DNA of 39,123 bases from Anaerolineales bacterium (GTDB lineage: Bacteria; Chloroflexota; Anaerolineae; E26-bin7), in NCBI GenBank assembly GCA_004377365.1, contig SOHZ01000392.1:1-39123 (forward strand), written 5' to 3'. The notes below the pieces were generated by a model, which had not been told where the DNA came from, ran no database searches, and saw only the letters and a list, made by a program, of their open reading frames with translations. Shown piece after piece: positions 22,685-30,959 of the stretch. A program made the position numbers and the translations under genes. Position 1 is the first letter of the stretch; every line of letters starts with the position of its first letter.

Positions 22685-25564
22685 TTGAGCGAGAGGCCGA
22701 AGCGACAGATTGCAACAACGAACCATTGGACAGCCATACTTCCATTTGTCATCACCCTGCTGGCTCTGGCCCTGCGGCTCTACCATCTGGGGGCGCAGAG
22801 CCTGTGGTACGACGAGGGGGTCAGCGTCTACCTGGCCAGAATGAGCCTGCTCCAGTTGACAGCCTGGACAGCCGACGACATCCAGCCCCCCCTCTATTAC
22901 TACCTCCTCCACTTCTGGCTGCCCCTCTTCGGCCAGTCCAGCAGCGAATTCGTGGTGCGCTTTCCCTCGCTGTTCTTCGGGGTGCTGACCGTGCCCCTGA
23001 TGTACAGGATGGGCCGGCACCTTTTCGGCGCAACGGCCGGCCTCCTGGCTGCTTTTCTGACCGCCATCTCTCCTCTCTACCTATGGTACGCCCAGGAAAC
23101 CCGCATGTACACCATGCTGACCTTCCTGTGCCTGTTGTCGAGTTACCTGCTGTTGAAGGCGCTGGAGCGAAGAGCACCTCCGTACCTTCCTTTGTGGCCG
23201 GCCTTTGCTGTGGCCAACGTCGCCGCTGCCTACACCCACTACTTTGCCTTCTTCGTGATGGCCTTTCAGGGGATTTACCTCGTGGCCTGGTCGTGGTGGA
23301 TGCGGCGTCGAGAGCGGCAGTCGCTCCTCCAGGGACTCGCCACTTTCGCCGCTGTCGCCCTGGCTTATCTGCCCTGGGTGCCCTTCATGCTCTATCGCTA
23401 CCAGGCTGACGTCAGCTACTGGCAGGGCACTCTCAAGCTCAACGAGGTGCTGCGAAAAACGCTCATCTCCTTCAGCCTCGGAGAGACCGTCATCGAGGAA
23501 GTGGGAGCCAAGCTGGCTGTCGGATATGGGGGGATCGTTTTGATCGCCCTCGCCGCCATCGCCCTTTCAGAGCGCTCAGGACGTGACTCAGACCACAAGT
23601 CAAGGAGCATTCTCCATTCTCCATTCTCCATTCTCCTATTCTTGCTGCTCTACCTGCTCCTCCCCGTAGCCCTCATCATCGCCCTTTCCTACCGCATCCC
23701 CAAATTCAGCCCACGCTATCTGATGCTCTCCTCCCCGGCTTTTTTCCTCATCATTGCCGGCGGCCTGACAACCCTCCTTCAACGGAGCGGAAAGCGGCAA
23801 GGGTCAATCTCCAATCTCCATCTGCTATCTGCCATTTGCTTGCTCTTCATTCTGACCACCTCCGCCTACGCCGATTACAACAACTACTTCAACATCCATT
23901 TCACCAAGGCCGACTTCCGGGGAGTAGCCCGACGCATCGAAGAACACATCGGGCCCGATGAGACCGTCATCCTCACCTCCGGTCACATGTACCCTGTCTT
24001 CACCTACTACTATGGTGGCCACAACTGGTATCCCATTCCCGCCGAGCGGACCCTGTCCACCGAGCACACCCTCAACTTTAGCGTGGCCGCCGACCTGAAC
24101 CACGCCCTGGCCGACAAGAGCGGCGTGTGGGTGGTACTGTGGCAGGACGAGGTGGTTGACCCCAATGGCTTTCTGCTCATGATGCTGGAGGAGAAAGGCG
24201 AGCTTCTTGAGACCGAGGATCTGTGGCACGTGCGCCTGCGCCACTTTGCCCTGCCGGAGGGCGTGCACTTCTCCTCGCAGCCGGACATCCAACACCCCAC
24301 CGAGATCAACTTTGAAGGGCGAATCAAACTCCTCGGCTACGATTCACGATTCACGATTCACGATTCACGATTCACGATCTATTGGCAGGCGGAGCAGCAG
24401 TTAGAAGATGACTACAAAATCTCCCTGCGTCTGCGCGACGAGGAGGGTCACTACTGGGGTCGCCTCGACAGGCGGCCGGCGGCCTACCTGTATCCCACCA
24501 CGCGCTGGAAGGTGGGCGAACTCCTCTTCGGCCGCTACCCATTGCCTGTGCTGCCGGGCACCCCGCCGGGCGAGTACCAGTTGGAGGTAGTCCTCTACTC
24601 GGAGGCGCGGCCCGAGGGTCTGGACGTCGTGGATGCCGACGGGGTGGCCAGGGGCGCGAGTGCCGTTATCGGGGCGGTGACCGTGCCCAAAGGTTCGTTG
24701 TTGCAGCCGCCTTCTAGAGAGGAACCGGGCATCAGTCAACCTCTAGAAGCCGACTTTGGCGGGCGCATCGCCCTGCTGGGCTACGAGCTGGGCCGGACCG
24801 CAGTGCAGCCCGGTGATAGCCTGTACCTGATGCTCTTCTGGCAGGCGCTGGCGGACGTGGGCGAAGACTACTCGTTGACGGTTGCTATGGTGGATAAAGA
24901 TGGAAGAGTGATGGGTGAAGAAAAGTTCTCGCCTTTGGTACGGGCCTATCCGACCAGTCGCTGGGTAGCGGGCGAGGTGTGGCGTGGCCAATACGATTTC
25001 ACGGTACCCATCAAGGCTCAGTCTGGTCAGGCCCGGCTGCAGATCGGTTTGGTGGACGAGTCAGGCCAACCGCTGGGTGAGAGCGTTTCGCTGGCAAGCC
25101 TGGAGGTCCAGGCCACAGAACGGGTCTTTACCGCGCCTGAGACCCGGTACCCCAGTGGGGCTAACTTTGGAAACCTGGTGACCCTCGTCGGCGCCGATCT
25201 GGACACGGCCACGGTGGGACCTGGGGAGACCTTGCACCTGACTCTATATTGGCAAGCCCAGACCAGCATGGTTAAATCCTATACCGTGTTCACCCATCTC
25301 CTGGACGCCGACAGCCGCATCCGGGGCCAGCAGGATGGCATCCCGGTGAGCGGCGCTCGCCCCACGACGGGCTGGGTGCCCGGCGAAGTCATCAGAGACG
25401 AGGTTCAGTTGGCCGTTGATCCCCAGGCCCCTCCAGGTGACTATACCATCGAGGTGGGCCTGTACGACGCGGGCGATCCGGCCCTGCCCCGCCTATCTGT
25501 GTTGGATGAGGCTAGCCAGCCCACTGACGATAAAGTGTTGTTTGCAGAAGTGAGGGTAGAGTAA
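22685..25564 (+). CDS. GT39 membrane glycosyltransferase with three C-terminal beta-sandwich modules
   Basis: A 959-residue protein, starting at TTG 22685 after AAAGGGAG. The membrane part has the GT39/ArnT-like landmarks SLWYDEGVSVYLARMS (acidic pair in the first loop), WYAQETRMYTMLTFL and YRIPKFSPRYLMLSSPAFFLI. Three modules follow (from FEGRIKLLGYDS, FGGRIALLGYEL and FGNLVTLVGADL). The gene carries ATTCTCC four times in a membrane-proximal loop and GATTCAC five times in the first module, where the repeat replaces the usual first strands with DSRFTIHDSRFTIYWQ. Slippage by one heptamer would shift the frame. It probably glycosylates envelope components from a polyprenyl-phosphate sugar. Confidence 0.87.
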   Translation: MSERPKRQIATTNHWTAILPFVITLLALALRLYHLGAQSLWYDEGVSVYLARMSLLQLTAWTADDIQPPLYYYLLHFWLPLFGQSSSEFVVRFPSLFFGVLTVPLMYRMGRHLFGATAGLLAAFLTAISPLYLWYAQETRMYTMLTFLCLLSSYLLLKALERRAPPYLPLWPAFAVANVAAAYTHYFAFFVMAFQGIYLVAWSWWMRRRERQSLLQGLATFAAVALAYLPWVPFMLYRYQADVSYWQGTLKLNEVLRKTLISFSLGETVIEEVGAKLAVGYGGIVLIALAAIALSERSGRDSDHKSRSILHSPFSILLFLLLYLLLPVALIIALSYRIPKFSPRYLMLSSPAFFLIIAGGLTTLLQRSGKRQGSISNLHLLSAICLLFILTTSAYADYNNYFNIHFTKADFRGVARRIEEHIGPDETVILTSGHMYPVFTYYYGGHNWYPIPAERTLSTEHTLNFSVAADLNHALADKSGVWVVLWQDEVVDPNGFLLMMLEEKGELLETEDLWHVRLRHFALPEGVHFSSQPDIQHPTEINFEGRIKLLGYDSRFTIHDSRFTIYWQAEQQLEDDYKISLRLRDEEGHYWGRLDRRPAAYLYPTTRWKVGELLFGRYPLPVLPGTPPGEYQLEVVLYSEARPEGLDVVDADGVARGASAVIGAVTVPKGSLLQPPSREEPGISQPLEADFGGRIALLGYELGRTAVQPGDSLYLMLFWQALADVGEDYSLTVAMVDKDGRVMGEEKFSPLVRAYPTSRWVAGEVWRGQYDFTVPIKAQSGQARLQIGLVDESGQPLGESVSLASLEVQATERVFTAPETRYPSGANFGNLVTLVGADLDTATVGPGETLHLTLYWQAQTSMVKSYTVFTHLLDADSRIRGQQDGIPVSGARPTTGWVPGEVIRDEVQLAVDPQAPPGDYTIEVGLYDAGDPALPRLSVLDEASQPTDDKVLFAEVRVE
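23609..23636 (+). repeat. Four perfect ATTCTCC heptamers in coding sequence
   Basis: Tandem ATTCTCC x4 encodes part of SILHSPFSILLFLL in the loop entering a membrane helix of the GT39 protein. A heptamer is not a multiple of three, so gain or loss of one copy breaks the frame. Confidence 0.95.
23802..23838 (+). repeat. Degenerate heptamer run in coding sequence
   Basis: Units TCAATCT, CCAATCT, CCATCTG, CTATCTG and CCATTTG follow with a period of seven and encode SISNLHLLSAICLL, again at the start of a membrane segment. Confidence 0.6.
24341..24378 (+). repeat. Five perfect GATTCAC heptamers in coding sequence
   Basis: GATTCAC x5 plus GAT encodes DSRFTIHDSRFTI, a 7-residue repeat produced by three heptamers. 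It takes the place of the linker and first strand of the first beta-sandwich module. Confidence 0.95.
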
Positions 25565-25594
25565 AGTTGGAGAGAGCATCCCGTAGGGCTCACA

Positions 25595-25660
25595 TTGCTC
25601 CGGCTGGATTTGTAATCCAGCCGCCGGACCGCCGGATTGCAAATCCGGCGGGAGCGGAAG
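25595..25660. repeat. Palindromic element copy D (double hairpin)
   Basis: Two palindromes with cores GGATTTGTAATCC and GGATTGCAAATCC, spaced 28 bases, and tail GGCGGGAGCGGAAGTTGTTC. It is nearly identical to copy A. It fills most of the gap between two GT39 genes. Read in the frame of the downstream ORF it would give IAPAGFVIQPPD, the same peptide as copies B and C. Confidence 0.88.
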
Positions 25661-25695
25661 TTGTTCCTCCACGGACCCGTAGGCAATGTCAAACG

Positions 25696-27666
25696 ATGAT
25701 TGTCTTAAGTCTTCTGGTGCTCCTGGCTTTCACCCTGCGCCTCTATCGCCTGGGGCATCAGAGCTTCTGGTACGATGAGGGGCAGAGCTATTACTTTGCT
25801 CACCAGGATAGCCTGGGGGCCATGCTGGACGTCATCTCCGACAGCGACCATCCACCTCTCTACTTCATACTTCTCTACCTCTGGATGTCTGTGGCCGGTC
25901 TCAGCGAATTCGCTCTGCGTTTCACGGCCCTCTTCTGGAGCGTGTTGCTGGTGCCCCTGGTCTACCTTTTGGGGCGGCGAGCCTTTGGCACCGGGGAAGG
26001 GATAGCAGCCGCTCTGCTGATGGCTATCTCTCCCTTCCACGTCTGGTATGCCCAGGAAGCGCGGATGTATACCTTGGCTACCTTCCTGGGCCTTCTTTCA
26101 AGTTATCTGCTCTTGCTGGCCTTGCAGAAGGGACGGCGCTCTCTATGGCTGGCCTACACTCTGGCAGCCCTGGCCGCTCCCTACGCTCACCTCTACGCCT
26201 GCTTCGTCCTCCTTTTCCAGGGTCTTTTCGTCCTACTGTGGGCCTGGCGCAGCCGACCCAGGGTACCCTTCCTGCGAGCCTGGCTCCTCTCCCAGGTGGG
26301 CATCGGCCTGGGCTTCCTGCCCTGGGTCAGCATTGTGCTCAGGGAATACGCCAGCAACGCCACCTACTGGCCGGGCATCCTGGACCTGAAGAGATTCCTT
26401 CTGGATACTGTCATCGCTTTCTCCGCTGGCCTGACTCTGCCCCTTGACCGGGCTGGCTGGATGGCCACGGCTTTTCTGCTGGCCTTGGGGGTGGGATGCG
26501 CCTCGCTGGCCTTCCGACGGCCCGAACCTCGCCCCCGCCAGCAGGGATTCTCCCTGGTGCTGCTCTATCTGATGGTGCCAACCCTGGCCGCGCTGGTCAT
26601 CTCCTATCGCCATCCCAAGTACGCCCCCCGTTATCTGCTCCTGGTCACCCCAGCCTATTACCTGCTGGCGGCCAGAGGGTTGGCTACCCTGAGGGCTCAT
26701 CGCCGCTGGGTGGGGCTGGCCATTATCCTTCTTACGGTTATACTTTTTGGAGCTGTCCAGTCCCTCTACAATGGCTACTTCGTGGAAGAATACGCCAGGG
26801 ACGACTTTCGGGCTGTGTTGGGCTACGTTGAGGCCAACGCCTGGGAGGACGACGCCGTCATCATCGTGGGCGGTCACGCCTATCCCATCCTGGATTACTA
26901 CAATCGCCTGGGCCTGGCAGCCTATCCTATCCCGCCCAGGCTGGTGGCCTCGGTGGAGCAGCCGGTGAGCCGACAGTTGGTGGCCGAGACTCTCAATGAG
27001 ATCGCAGCCCATCACCGGCGGGTCTGGCTGATCCTATGGCAAGAGCGCCTGGCCGACCCGGCCCGCCTGGTGCTCAACGAACTGGTAGCCAACACACTCC
27101 GTCTAGGAGTAGGGGCAGAGTTCCACGGCCCACCCTTGCTCCTCTTCTCTTTGGAAGACAAACCACATTTCTCCGTTGAGCCGCCGGTTCAACACCCCAT
27201 CACCGTTGATTTCGCCGACAATATGCAGTTGGTAGGCTACGAACTGACCAAGGGGCAATGGCTGCGGGATAGGCAGCAGAGGGATTTCGCCGCTACCCAG
27301 GTGGAGACAGAAGAATTGGTCTTTGAGCCCAGCGAGACCATCTACCTGGCCCTTTACTGGCGAACGCGCGGCTTGGTGGAGGGCGATTACATAGCTTTCA
27401 CCCACATCCTCGCTCAGGATGGGACCCTCTATGGCGGTTGGGATCGCAAGCTGGGTGGTGAGTTCTACCCTTCATCTCAGTGGCCAGCCGGCGACACCCT
27501 GCGGCAGGAGTATCCTCTCATCGTCTCGCCAGAAGCGCCATCGGGACGCTATCAAATCGAAGTGGGGCTCTACTTACAGGCGACTATGGAACGGCTGCCT
27601 GTTCTCGACGAAAACGGTCAACCCGTGGAAAACAGGGTCCTGCTATGCGAGGTGCAGGTGGAGTGA
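25696..27666 (+). CDS. GT39 membrane glycosyltransferase with one C-terminal beta-sandwich module
   Basis: The ATG at 25696 (MIVLSLLVLLAFTLRLYRLG) is preferred over the TTG at 25567 because the 43-codon extension is the palindromic element. It gives 656 residues. The membrane part has SFWYDEGQSYYFAHQDS, WYAQEARMYTLATFL and YRHPKYAPRYLLLVTPAYYLL, all GT39-like and similar to the gene before it, suggesting tandem duplication. One module follows (ITVDFADNMQLVGYEL ... LYWRTRG ... EFYPSSQWPAGD ... YQIEVGLY). The ribosome site is weak (GTAGG), so translation could also start at the TTG and include the repeat-coded peptide. Confidence 0.85.
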   Translation: MIVLSLLVLLAFTLRLYRLGHQSFWYDEGQSYYFAHQDSLGAMLDVISDSDHPPLYFILLYLWMSVAGLSEFALRFTALFWSVLLVPLVYLLGRRAFGTGEGIAAALLMAISPFHVWYAQEARMYTLATFLGLLSSYLLLLALQKGRRSLWLAYTLAALAAPYAHLYACFVLLFQGLFVLLWAWRSRPRVPFLRAWLLSQVGIGLGFLPWVSIVLREYASNATYWPGILDLKRFLLDTVIAFSAGLTLPLDRAGWMATAFLLALGVGCASLAFRRPEPRPRQQGFSLVLLYLMVPTLAALVISYRHPKYAPRYLLLVTPAYYLLAARGLATLRAHRRWVGLAIILLTVILFGAVQSLYNGYFVEEYARDDFRAVLGYVEANAWEDDAVIIVGGHAYPILDYYNRLGLAAYPIPPRLVASVEQPVSRQLVAETLNEIAAHHRRVWLILWQERLADPARLVLNELVANTLRLGVGAEFHGPPLLLFSLEDKPHFSVEPPVQHPITVDFADNMQLVGYELTKGQWLRDRQQRDFAATQVETEELVFEPSETIYLALYWRTRGLVEGDYIAFTHILAQDGTLYGGWDRKLGGEFYPSSQWPAGDTLRQEYPLIVSPEAPSGRYQIEVGLYLQATMERLPVLDENGQPVENRVLLCEVQVE

Positions 27667-27701
27667 GTCATTGACCGTTGGCGCAATCAAACGCCAAGTC
27701 C

Positions 27702-27775
27702 CCATCTCCTGCGAGAGGAGACGGAGAGCTTGCCCCTTTATCCTTGCAACAAGGCGGGGAGTGTGGTACCATCAG
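27702..27775 (+). repeat. Terminator-promoter cassette, copy 1
   Basis: The stretch from CCATCTCCTGCGAGAGGAGACGG to GTGTGGTACCAT matches 28229-28302 in order: hairpin, GCC-T-rich run, CCTTGCAACAAGGC and GGGAGTGTGGTAC. The hairpin here is weaker (TCTCCT/AGGAGA) than in copy 2. Confidence 0.75.
27744..27772 (+). promoter_or_regulatory. Promoter of the antitoxin-like ORF
   Basis: TTGCAA (27744-27749), a 17-base spacer and TACCAT (27767-27772). The spacer is the same, except one base, as in the promoter at 28271. Confidence 0.5.
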
Positions 27776-27852
27776 AACACACAAGTGATTCGAGCAAGGG
27801 TAGGCGGGAAACACCGCCATGAACAAAATCTCGGCAAAGGATGATAGCAAAC

Positions 27853-28185
27853 ATGACTGTCTTGGAAAAATTCAGTCCCGATCTTCTATCAAAGGCCATA
27901 AAAGAGCGATTCGGTTTGGCGAAAGACGAAGAGGTCTATCTGAAAGCAGTTAGGCTTGGCGTCATTGAGGACATAAAGCGCAAGATGAGAGAGAGAACGG
28001 GACTTACCATCGAAGAGATGGAAATAGCAGCCGATTTGGGCTTGATCCGTAGAGATCAGTTCTGGCATTGGACACCTGAAAGTCAAGTCAGTATAAAAGA
28101 AGGACTTGAAGATTTGGAAGCGGGGAGATACGAAACTTTCGATTGCGTTGATGCCCTGTTTTCTGATCACGATAGGCAAGCATGA
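27853..28185 (+). CDS. Small antitoxin-like protein of unknown family
   Basis: From ATG 27853 (MTVLEKFSPDLLSKAIKERFGL) the protein has 110 residues; AAAGGATG lies about ten bases upstream, making this start better than the ATG at 27841. It is charged and helical, and its tail (KEGLEDLEAGRYETFDCVDALF) resembles the C-terminal toxin-binding tails of RelB/ParD-like antitoxins. No toxin ORF follows, so it would be an orphan. It is bounded by two copies of a terminator-promoter cassette, as if inserted or as if the cassette had been duplicated around it. The antitoxin idea rests on composition only. Confidence 0.55.
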   Translation: MTVLEKFSPDLLSKAIKERFGLAKDEEVYLKAVRLGVIEDIKRKMRERTGLTIEEMEIAADLGLIRRDQFWHWTPESQVSIKEGLEDLEAGRYETFDCVDALFSDHDRQA

Positions 28186-28223
28186 CATTTACAGGAGATA
28201 GCTGCGATTCCTGGAACAAGACT

Positions 28224-28266
28224 GAGCCCCCACGTCTCATTGAGAGATGACGGGGGCTCGCCTTTT
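28224..28266 (+). terminator. Rho-independent terminator of the antitoxin-like ORF
   Basis: GAGCCCCC (28224-28231) pairs with GGGGGCTC (28252-28259), and the inner TCTC/GAGA extends the stem. GCCTTTTG follows. It is the first half of cassette copy 2 (28229-28302). Confidence 0.8.
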
Positions 28267-28270
28267 GCCC

Positions 28271-28299
28271 TTGCAACAAGGCAGGGAGTGTGGTACAAT
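28271..28299 (+). promoter_or_regulatory. Promoter of the lipoprotein-glycosyltransferase gene group
   Basis: TTGCAA (28271-28276), a 17-base spacer and TACAAT (28294-28299) lie 32 bases before the lipoprotein ATG. It forms the second half of cassette copy 2. Confidence 0.65.
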
Positions 28300-28331
28300 T
28301 GAAGCAACAATACCTGGGGAGGTTGGAACTG

Positions 28332-29534
28332 ATGCGTTTGGCAGTGCTTGGGTTGGTTGTGTTGAGTGTGCTTGCGGCGGGCTGCATCTCGCGGCCCCTT
28401 CTATACGATGTCAAGGTCGCCCCCGACGTTATCTCACCCAACGCCGATGGGCGGGACGATGTAACCCGCATCGAGTACAAGCTGCGGCGCAGCGCTGACT
28501 TGTCCATATACTTCCTCGACGCTGAGGGTGAAAAACACTACTTCCGCGAGAATAAGCGCCGTTCCTCTGGTAAATACAATGTCTACTTCGGGGGTGTGGT
28601 GGAGGGACGGATGCTGCCCGATGGCCCTTATACCTGGGGGCTGGAAGCCACCGAGCTGAGTAGTCACACTGAGAAAGTAGAAGGCCCCTTCACCATCGTT
28701 GACGCTGATACGGTGATGCCCGAGCTGCGCAACTTCTCTGTCTATCCACAAGTCTTCACCCCCAACCAGGATGGCATTGACGACCGAGTGGCCATCACTT
28801 TCTACCTTAATAAAGAGGTGCGCGAGCTGCGGGTCTATGTTCTCGACGAAGAGGGCAACAAATATCCTGTGTCTCAGAAAGAGGGAGTAGCCAAGCCCAG
28901 GGAGATCGGCGAACCCTGGGTGCCCGGCGTGTACACGTATGATTACGAAGGCGGGGTGGATCTGGGGGCTACCCCACCACCCGATGGCATCTATACTGTG
29001 GTAGCCGAAGCAGAAGACCTGGTAGGCAACAAGGTGCGGGAGACCAGTACCCTGACCATCGAGCACGGCGGTGTGCCCCGCGCCGACATTGTCAACGCTG
29101 CTGTCGAGTTTTATCCCGAGGTGGTCCCCCTGGGAGGCACCCTGACCTTTACCGCCACGGTGGAGAACTTTGGCTCGGTGCCCGTCCGCACCACGGGACC
29201 ACCTCCCGGCACCACTTACACTACCAGCGAAAATTTTAACAGCCTGGGTTGGTACGAGGAGCCAGGCGCCTGGCGCTTCGGCATTGACTTTGAGGGCAAC
29301 TCCAGCGGCCGACCCTACCCCTATCGCTTCGCCATAGGCAGCGACGCCGAGTTGACGGTCATCAATGGCGAGAAGTATCTGATGCCCGGCCAGTGGGTCA
29401 CCATCGTCGGACACCTGCAAATCATTGACAAGCCGCCGCGTATTGCCCCCCACTATTGGGCCGGCCTGATCCACGAAGACGTACGCATTGTCAACGATCA
29501 CGTTGATCCGCAGGTGATCAACATAGGGTTTTGA
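28332..29534 (+). CDS. Lipoprotein with FlgD-like Ig domains
   Basis: The start at 28332 (MRLAVLGLVVLSVLAAGC) has GGGGAGG upstream; the track start at 28290 lies inside the promoter. The lipobox LAAGC puts the lipidated cysteine at residue 18. The 400-residue protein has two copies of the FlgD/CHU_C-like start (VISPNADGRDD and VFTPNQDGIDD), each followed by YKLRRSADLSIYFLDAEG- or FYLNKEVRELRVYVLDEEG-type strands. A less clear beta domain (PRADIVNAAVEFYPEVVPLGGTLTFTATVENFG) resembles a CARDB-like fold. It is probably an outer-surface binding or structural protein. Next genes are GT2 transferases. Confidence 0.85.
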   Translation: MRLAVLGLVVLSVLAAGCISRPLLYDVKVAPDVISPNADGRDDVTRIEYKLRRSADLSIYFLDAEGEKHYFRENKRRSSGKYNVYFGGVVEGRMLPDGPYTWGLEATELSSHTEKVEGPFTIVDADTVMPELRNFSVYPQVFTPNQDGIDDRVAITFYLNKEVRELRVYVLDEEGNKYPVSQKEGVAKPREIGEPWVPGVYTYDYEGGVDLGATPPPDGIYTVVAEAEDLVGNKVRETSTLTIEHGGVPRADIVNAAVEFYPEVVPLGGTLTFTATVENFGSVPVRTTGPPPGTTYTTSENFNSLGWYEEPGAWRFGIDFEGNSSGRPYPYRFAIGSDAELTVINGEKYLMPGQWVTIVGHLQIIDKPPRIAPHYWAGLIHEDVRIVNDHVDPQVINIGF

Positions 29535-29544
29535 GCTTGGGCGG

Positions 29545-30546
29545 ATGAAACCGGATCTTTCCATCATCATCGTCAGCTTTAACACAAGACAGCTTTTGAA
29601 GGAATGTCTTGACTCGGTTTACGCCAGCCTGGCAGAGTCCACCCTGACCAGTGAGGTCATCGTCGTTGACAACGCTTCCCGCGACGGCAGCGCTGCGATG
29701 GTGCGAAGGCACTTCCCCCAGGTCAGGCTCATCGCCAACGAGGACAATCGCGGCTTCGCAGCGGCCAACACTCAGGCGCTAAGGGCTATAGGGTATGAGA
29801 CAGGGCATAGGGAATACCCATTGTCCCCTACTCCTCATCCCCCACTCCCTAAATACGTGATCTTGCTCAACCCCGACACCCTTGTAGGTAAGAGCGCCTT
29901 GGCCACGCTGGTCCGCTTCATGGACGAGAACCCACAGGCGGGGGCCTGTGGGGCCAGGCTGCTTCACAGCGATGGTAGCTTCCAGCATTCGGCCTTTGCT
30001 TTTCCCACTCTGTTTCAGGTCTTCCTCGATTTCTTCCCCATCAACTACCGTCTGACGGACTCTCGCCTGAACGGCCGCTACCCCCGCTACCTTTATCAGG
30101 CCAGCGAGCCCTTTCCCATTGATCACCCGCTGGGGGCCGCGTTAATGGTGCGGCGAGAGGCTATCGAACAGGTGGGGCTCCTCGACGAGCGGTTCTTCAT
30201 CTACTGCGAGGAGATAGACTGGTGCTTGAGGATCAAGGCCGCCGGATGGGGTATTTGGTGCGTGCCGGAGGCCGAAATCGTGCACCACGTGGCCCGGAGC
30301 ACCGGACAGTTCCGAGATGAAATGTTTGCGGCTCTCTGGAAAAGCCGCTACCAACTGTTCGAGAAGCATTACAGCCGCCTCTTTCAATGGATGGCGCGGC
30401 GCATTGTGAGGTTGGGGCTGTGGACGGAGGTCGAGCGGGCACGGGCGGCAGCCCGACGGCGGGAGATCACAGAAAGCGAGTTGACCAGCCGCCTGACGGC
30501 TTACCGGCGAGTAGCCGAGATGGGACAAAGGTCAAAAGGTGAGTAA
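29545..30546 (+). CDS. Glycosyltransferase family 2 (rhamnosyltransferase-like) with a repeat-derived insert
   Basis: A 333-residue GT-A enzyme: DLSIIIVSFNTRQLLKECLDSV, VIVVDNASRDGS, YVILLNPDTLV (DxD-like NPDT), GAALMVRREAIEQVGLLDERFFIYCEEIDWCLR. These are the marks of GT2 rhamnosyl/galactofuranosyl-type transferases. Between AAANTQALR and YVILLNPD, where the family usually has only a few residues, about 20 extra residues (IGYETGHREYPLSPTPHPPLPK) occur, encoded by a degenerate heptamer repeat. Whether the enzyme tolerates this is unknown. The insert lies beside the sugar-nucleotide site. It overlaps the thioesterase by eight bases. Confidence 0.88.
   Translation: MKPDLSIIIVSFNTRQLLKECLDSVYASLAESTLTSEVIVVDNASRDGSAAMVRRHFPQVRLIANEDNRGFAAANTQALRAIGYETGHREYPLSPTPHPPLPKYVILLNPDTLVGKSALATLVRFMDENPQAGACGARLLHSDGSFQHSAFAFPTLFQVFLDFFPINYRLTDSRLNGRYPRYLYQASEPFPIDHPLGAALMVRREAIEQVGLLDERFFIYCEEIDWCLRIKAAGWGIWCVPEAEIVHHVARSTGQFRDEMFAALWKSRYQLFEKHYSRLFQWMARRIVRLGLWTEVERARAAARRREITESELTSRLTAYRRVAEMGQRSKGE
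29782..29851 (+). repeat. Ten degenerate heptamers inserted in frame in GT2 gene
   Basis: Units AGGGCTA, TAGGGTA, TGAGACA, GGGCATA, GGGAATA, then CCCATTG, TCCCCTA, CTCCTCA, TCCCCCA, CTCCCTA. The first half is roughly the inverse of the second, giving an imperfect inverted repeat with period seven. Confidence 0.75.
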
Positions 30547-30958
30547 TTTGGAGCATTTGCAGAAGCTGAGGAAGCTGTTCGAAGAGGCGCCCATCAGGGA
30601 GCTCGACGATCTGGAACTGGTGTCCTGCAGCGACGGGGGGGCTGAGGTGCGGCTGCCCTTCAAGCCTGACCTCACTCAAGGTCTGGGGGTAGTCCACGGC
30701 GGCATGGTGGGCCTTGTTGCCGACACGGCTGGTTGGTTCGCCGCCGCTTCAGTATACCCTCAGGGATTGGTCACCACAGCCGAGTACAAGATCAACCTGC
30801 TGACCGGGGCCAGGGGTGATTTGCTGGCCACCGGCCGGGTGGTGCGCCAGGGACGGAACCTGATCACCTGCCAGTTAGAAGTGATGGATGCCGAGAACAA
30901 GCTGGTAGCGGTGGGGATTGGAACGTATGCTTGTATCCGCACTCAGAGGGACCGATGA
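30539..30958 (+). CDS. PaaI-type hotdog-fold thioesterase
   Basis: A 139-residue protein with the hotdog/PaaI core GLGVVHGGMVGLVADTAGWFAA, where HGG and the aspartate are the usual active-site region, and later TTAEYKINLLTGARGDLLATGRVVRQGRNLITCQLEVMDAENKLVAVGIGTY. It should hydrolyse an acyl-CoA or similar thioester; the substrate is not readable. The GTG start at 30539 has AAAGG just upstream and overlaps the GT2 gene by eight bases. It is a metabolic gene between two glycosyltransferases, with no evident link to them. Confidence 0.88.
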   Translation: MSNLEHLQKLRKLFEEAPIRELDDLELVSCSDGGAEVRLPFKPDLTQGLGVVHGGMVGLVADTAGWFAAASVYPQGLVTTAEYKINLLTGARGDLLATGRVVRQGRNLITCQLEVMDAENKLVAVGIGTYACIRTQRDR

Positions 30959-30959
30959 G

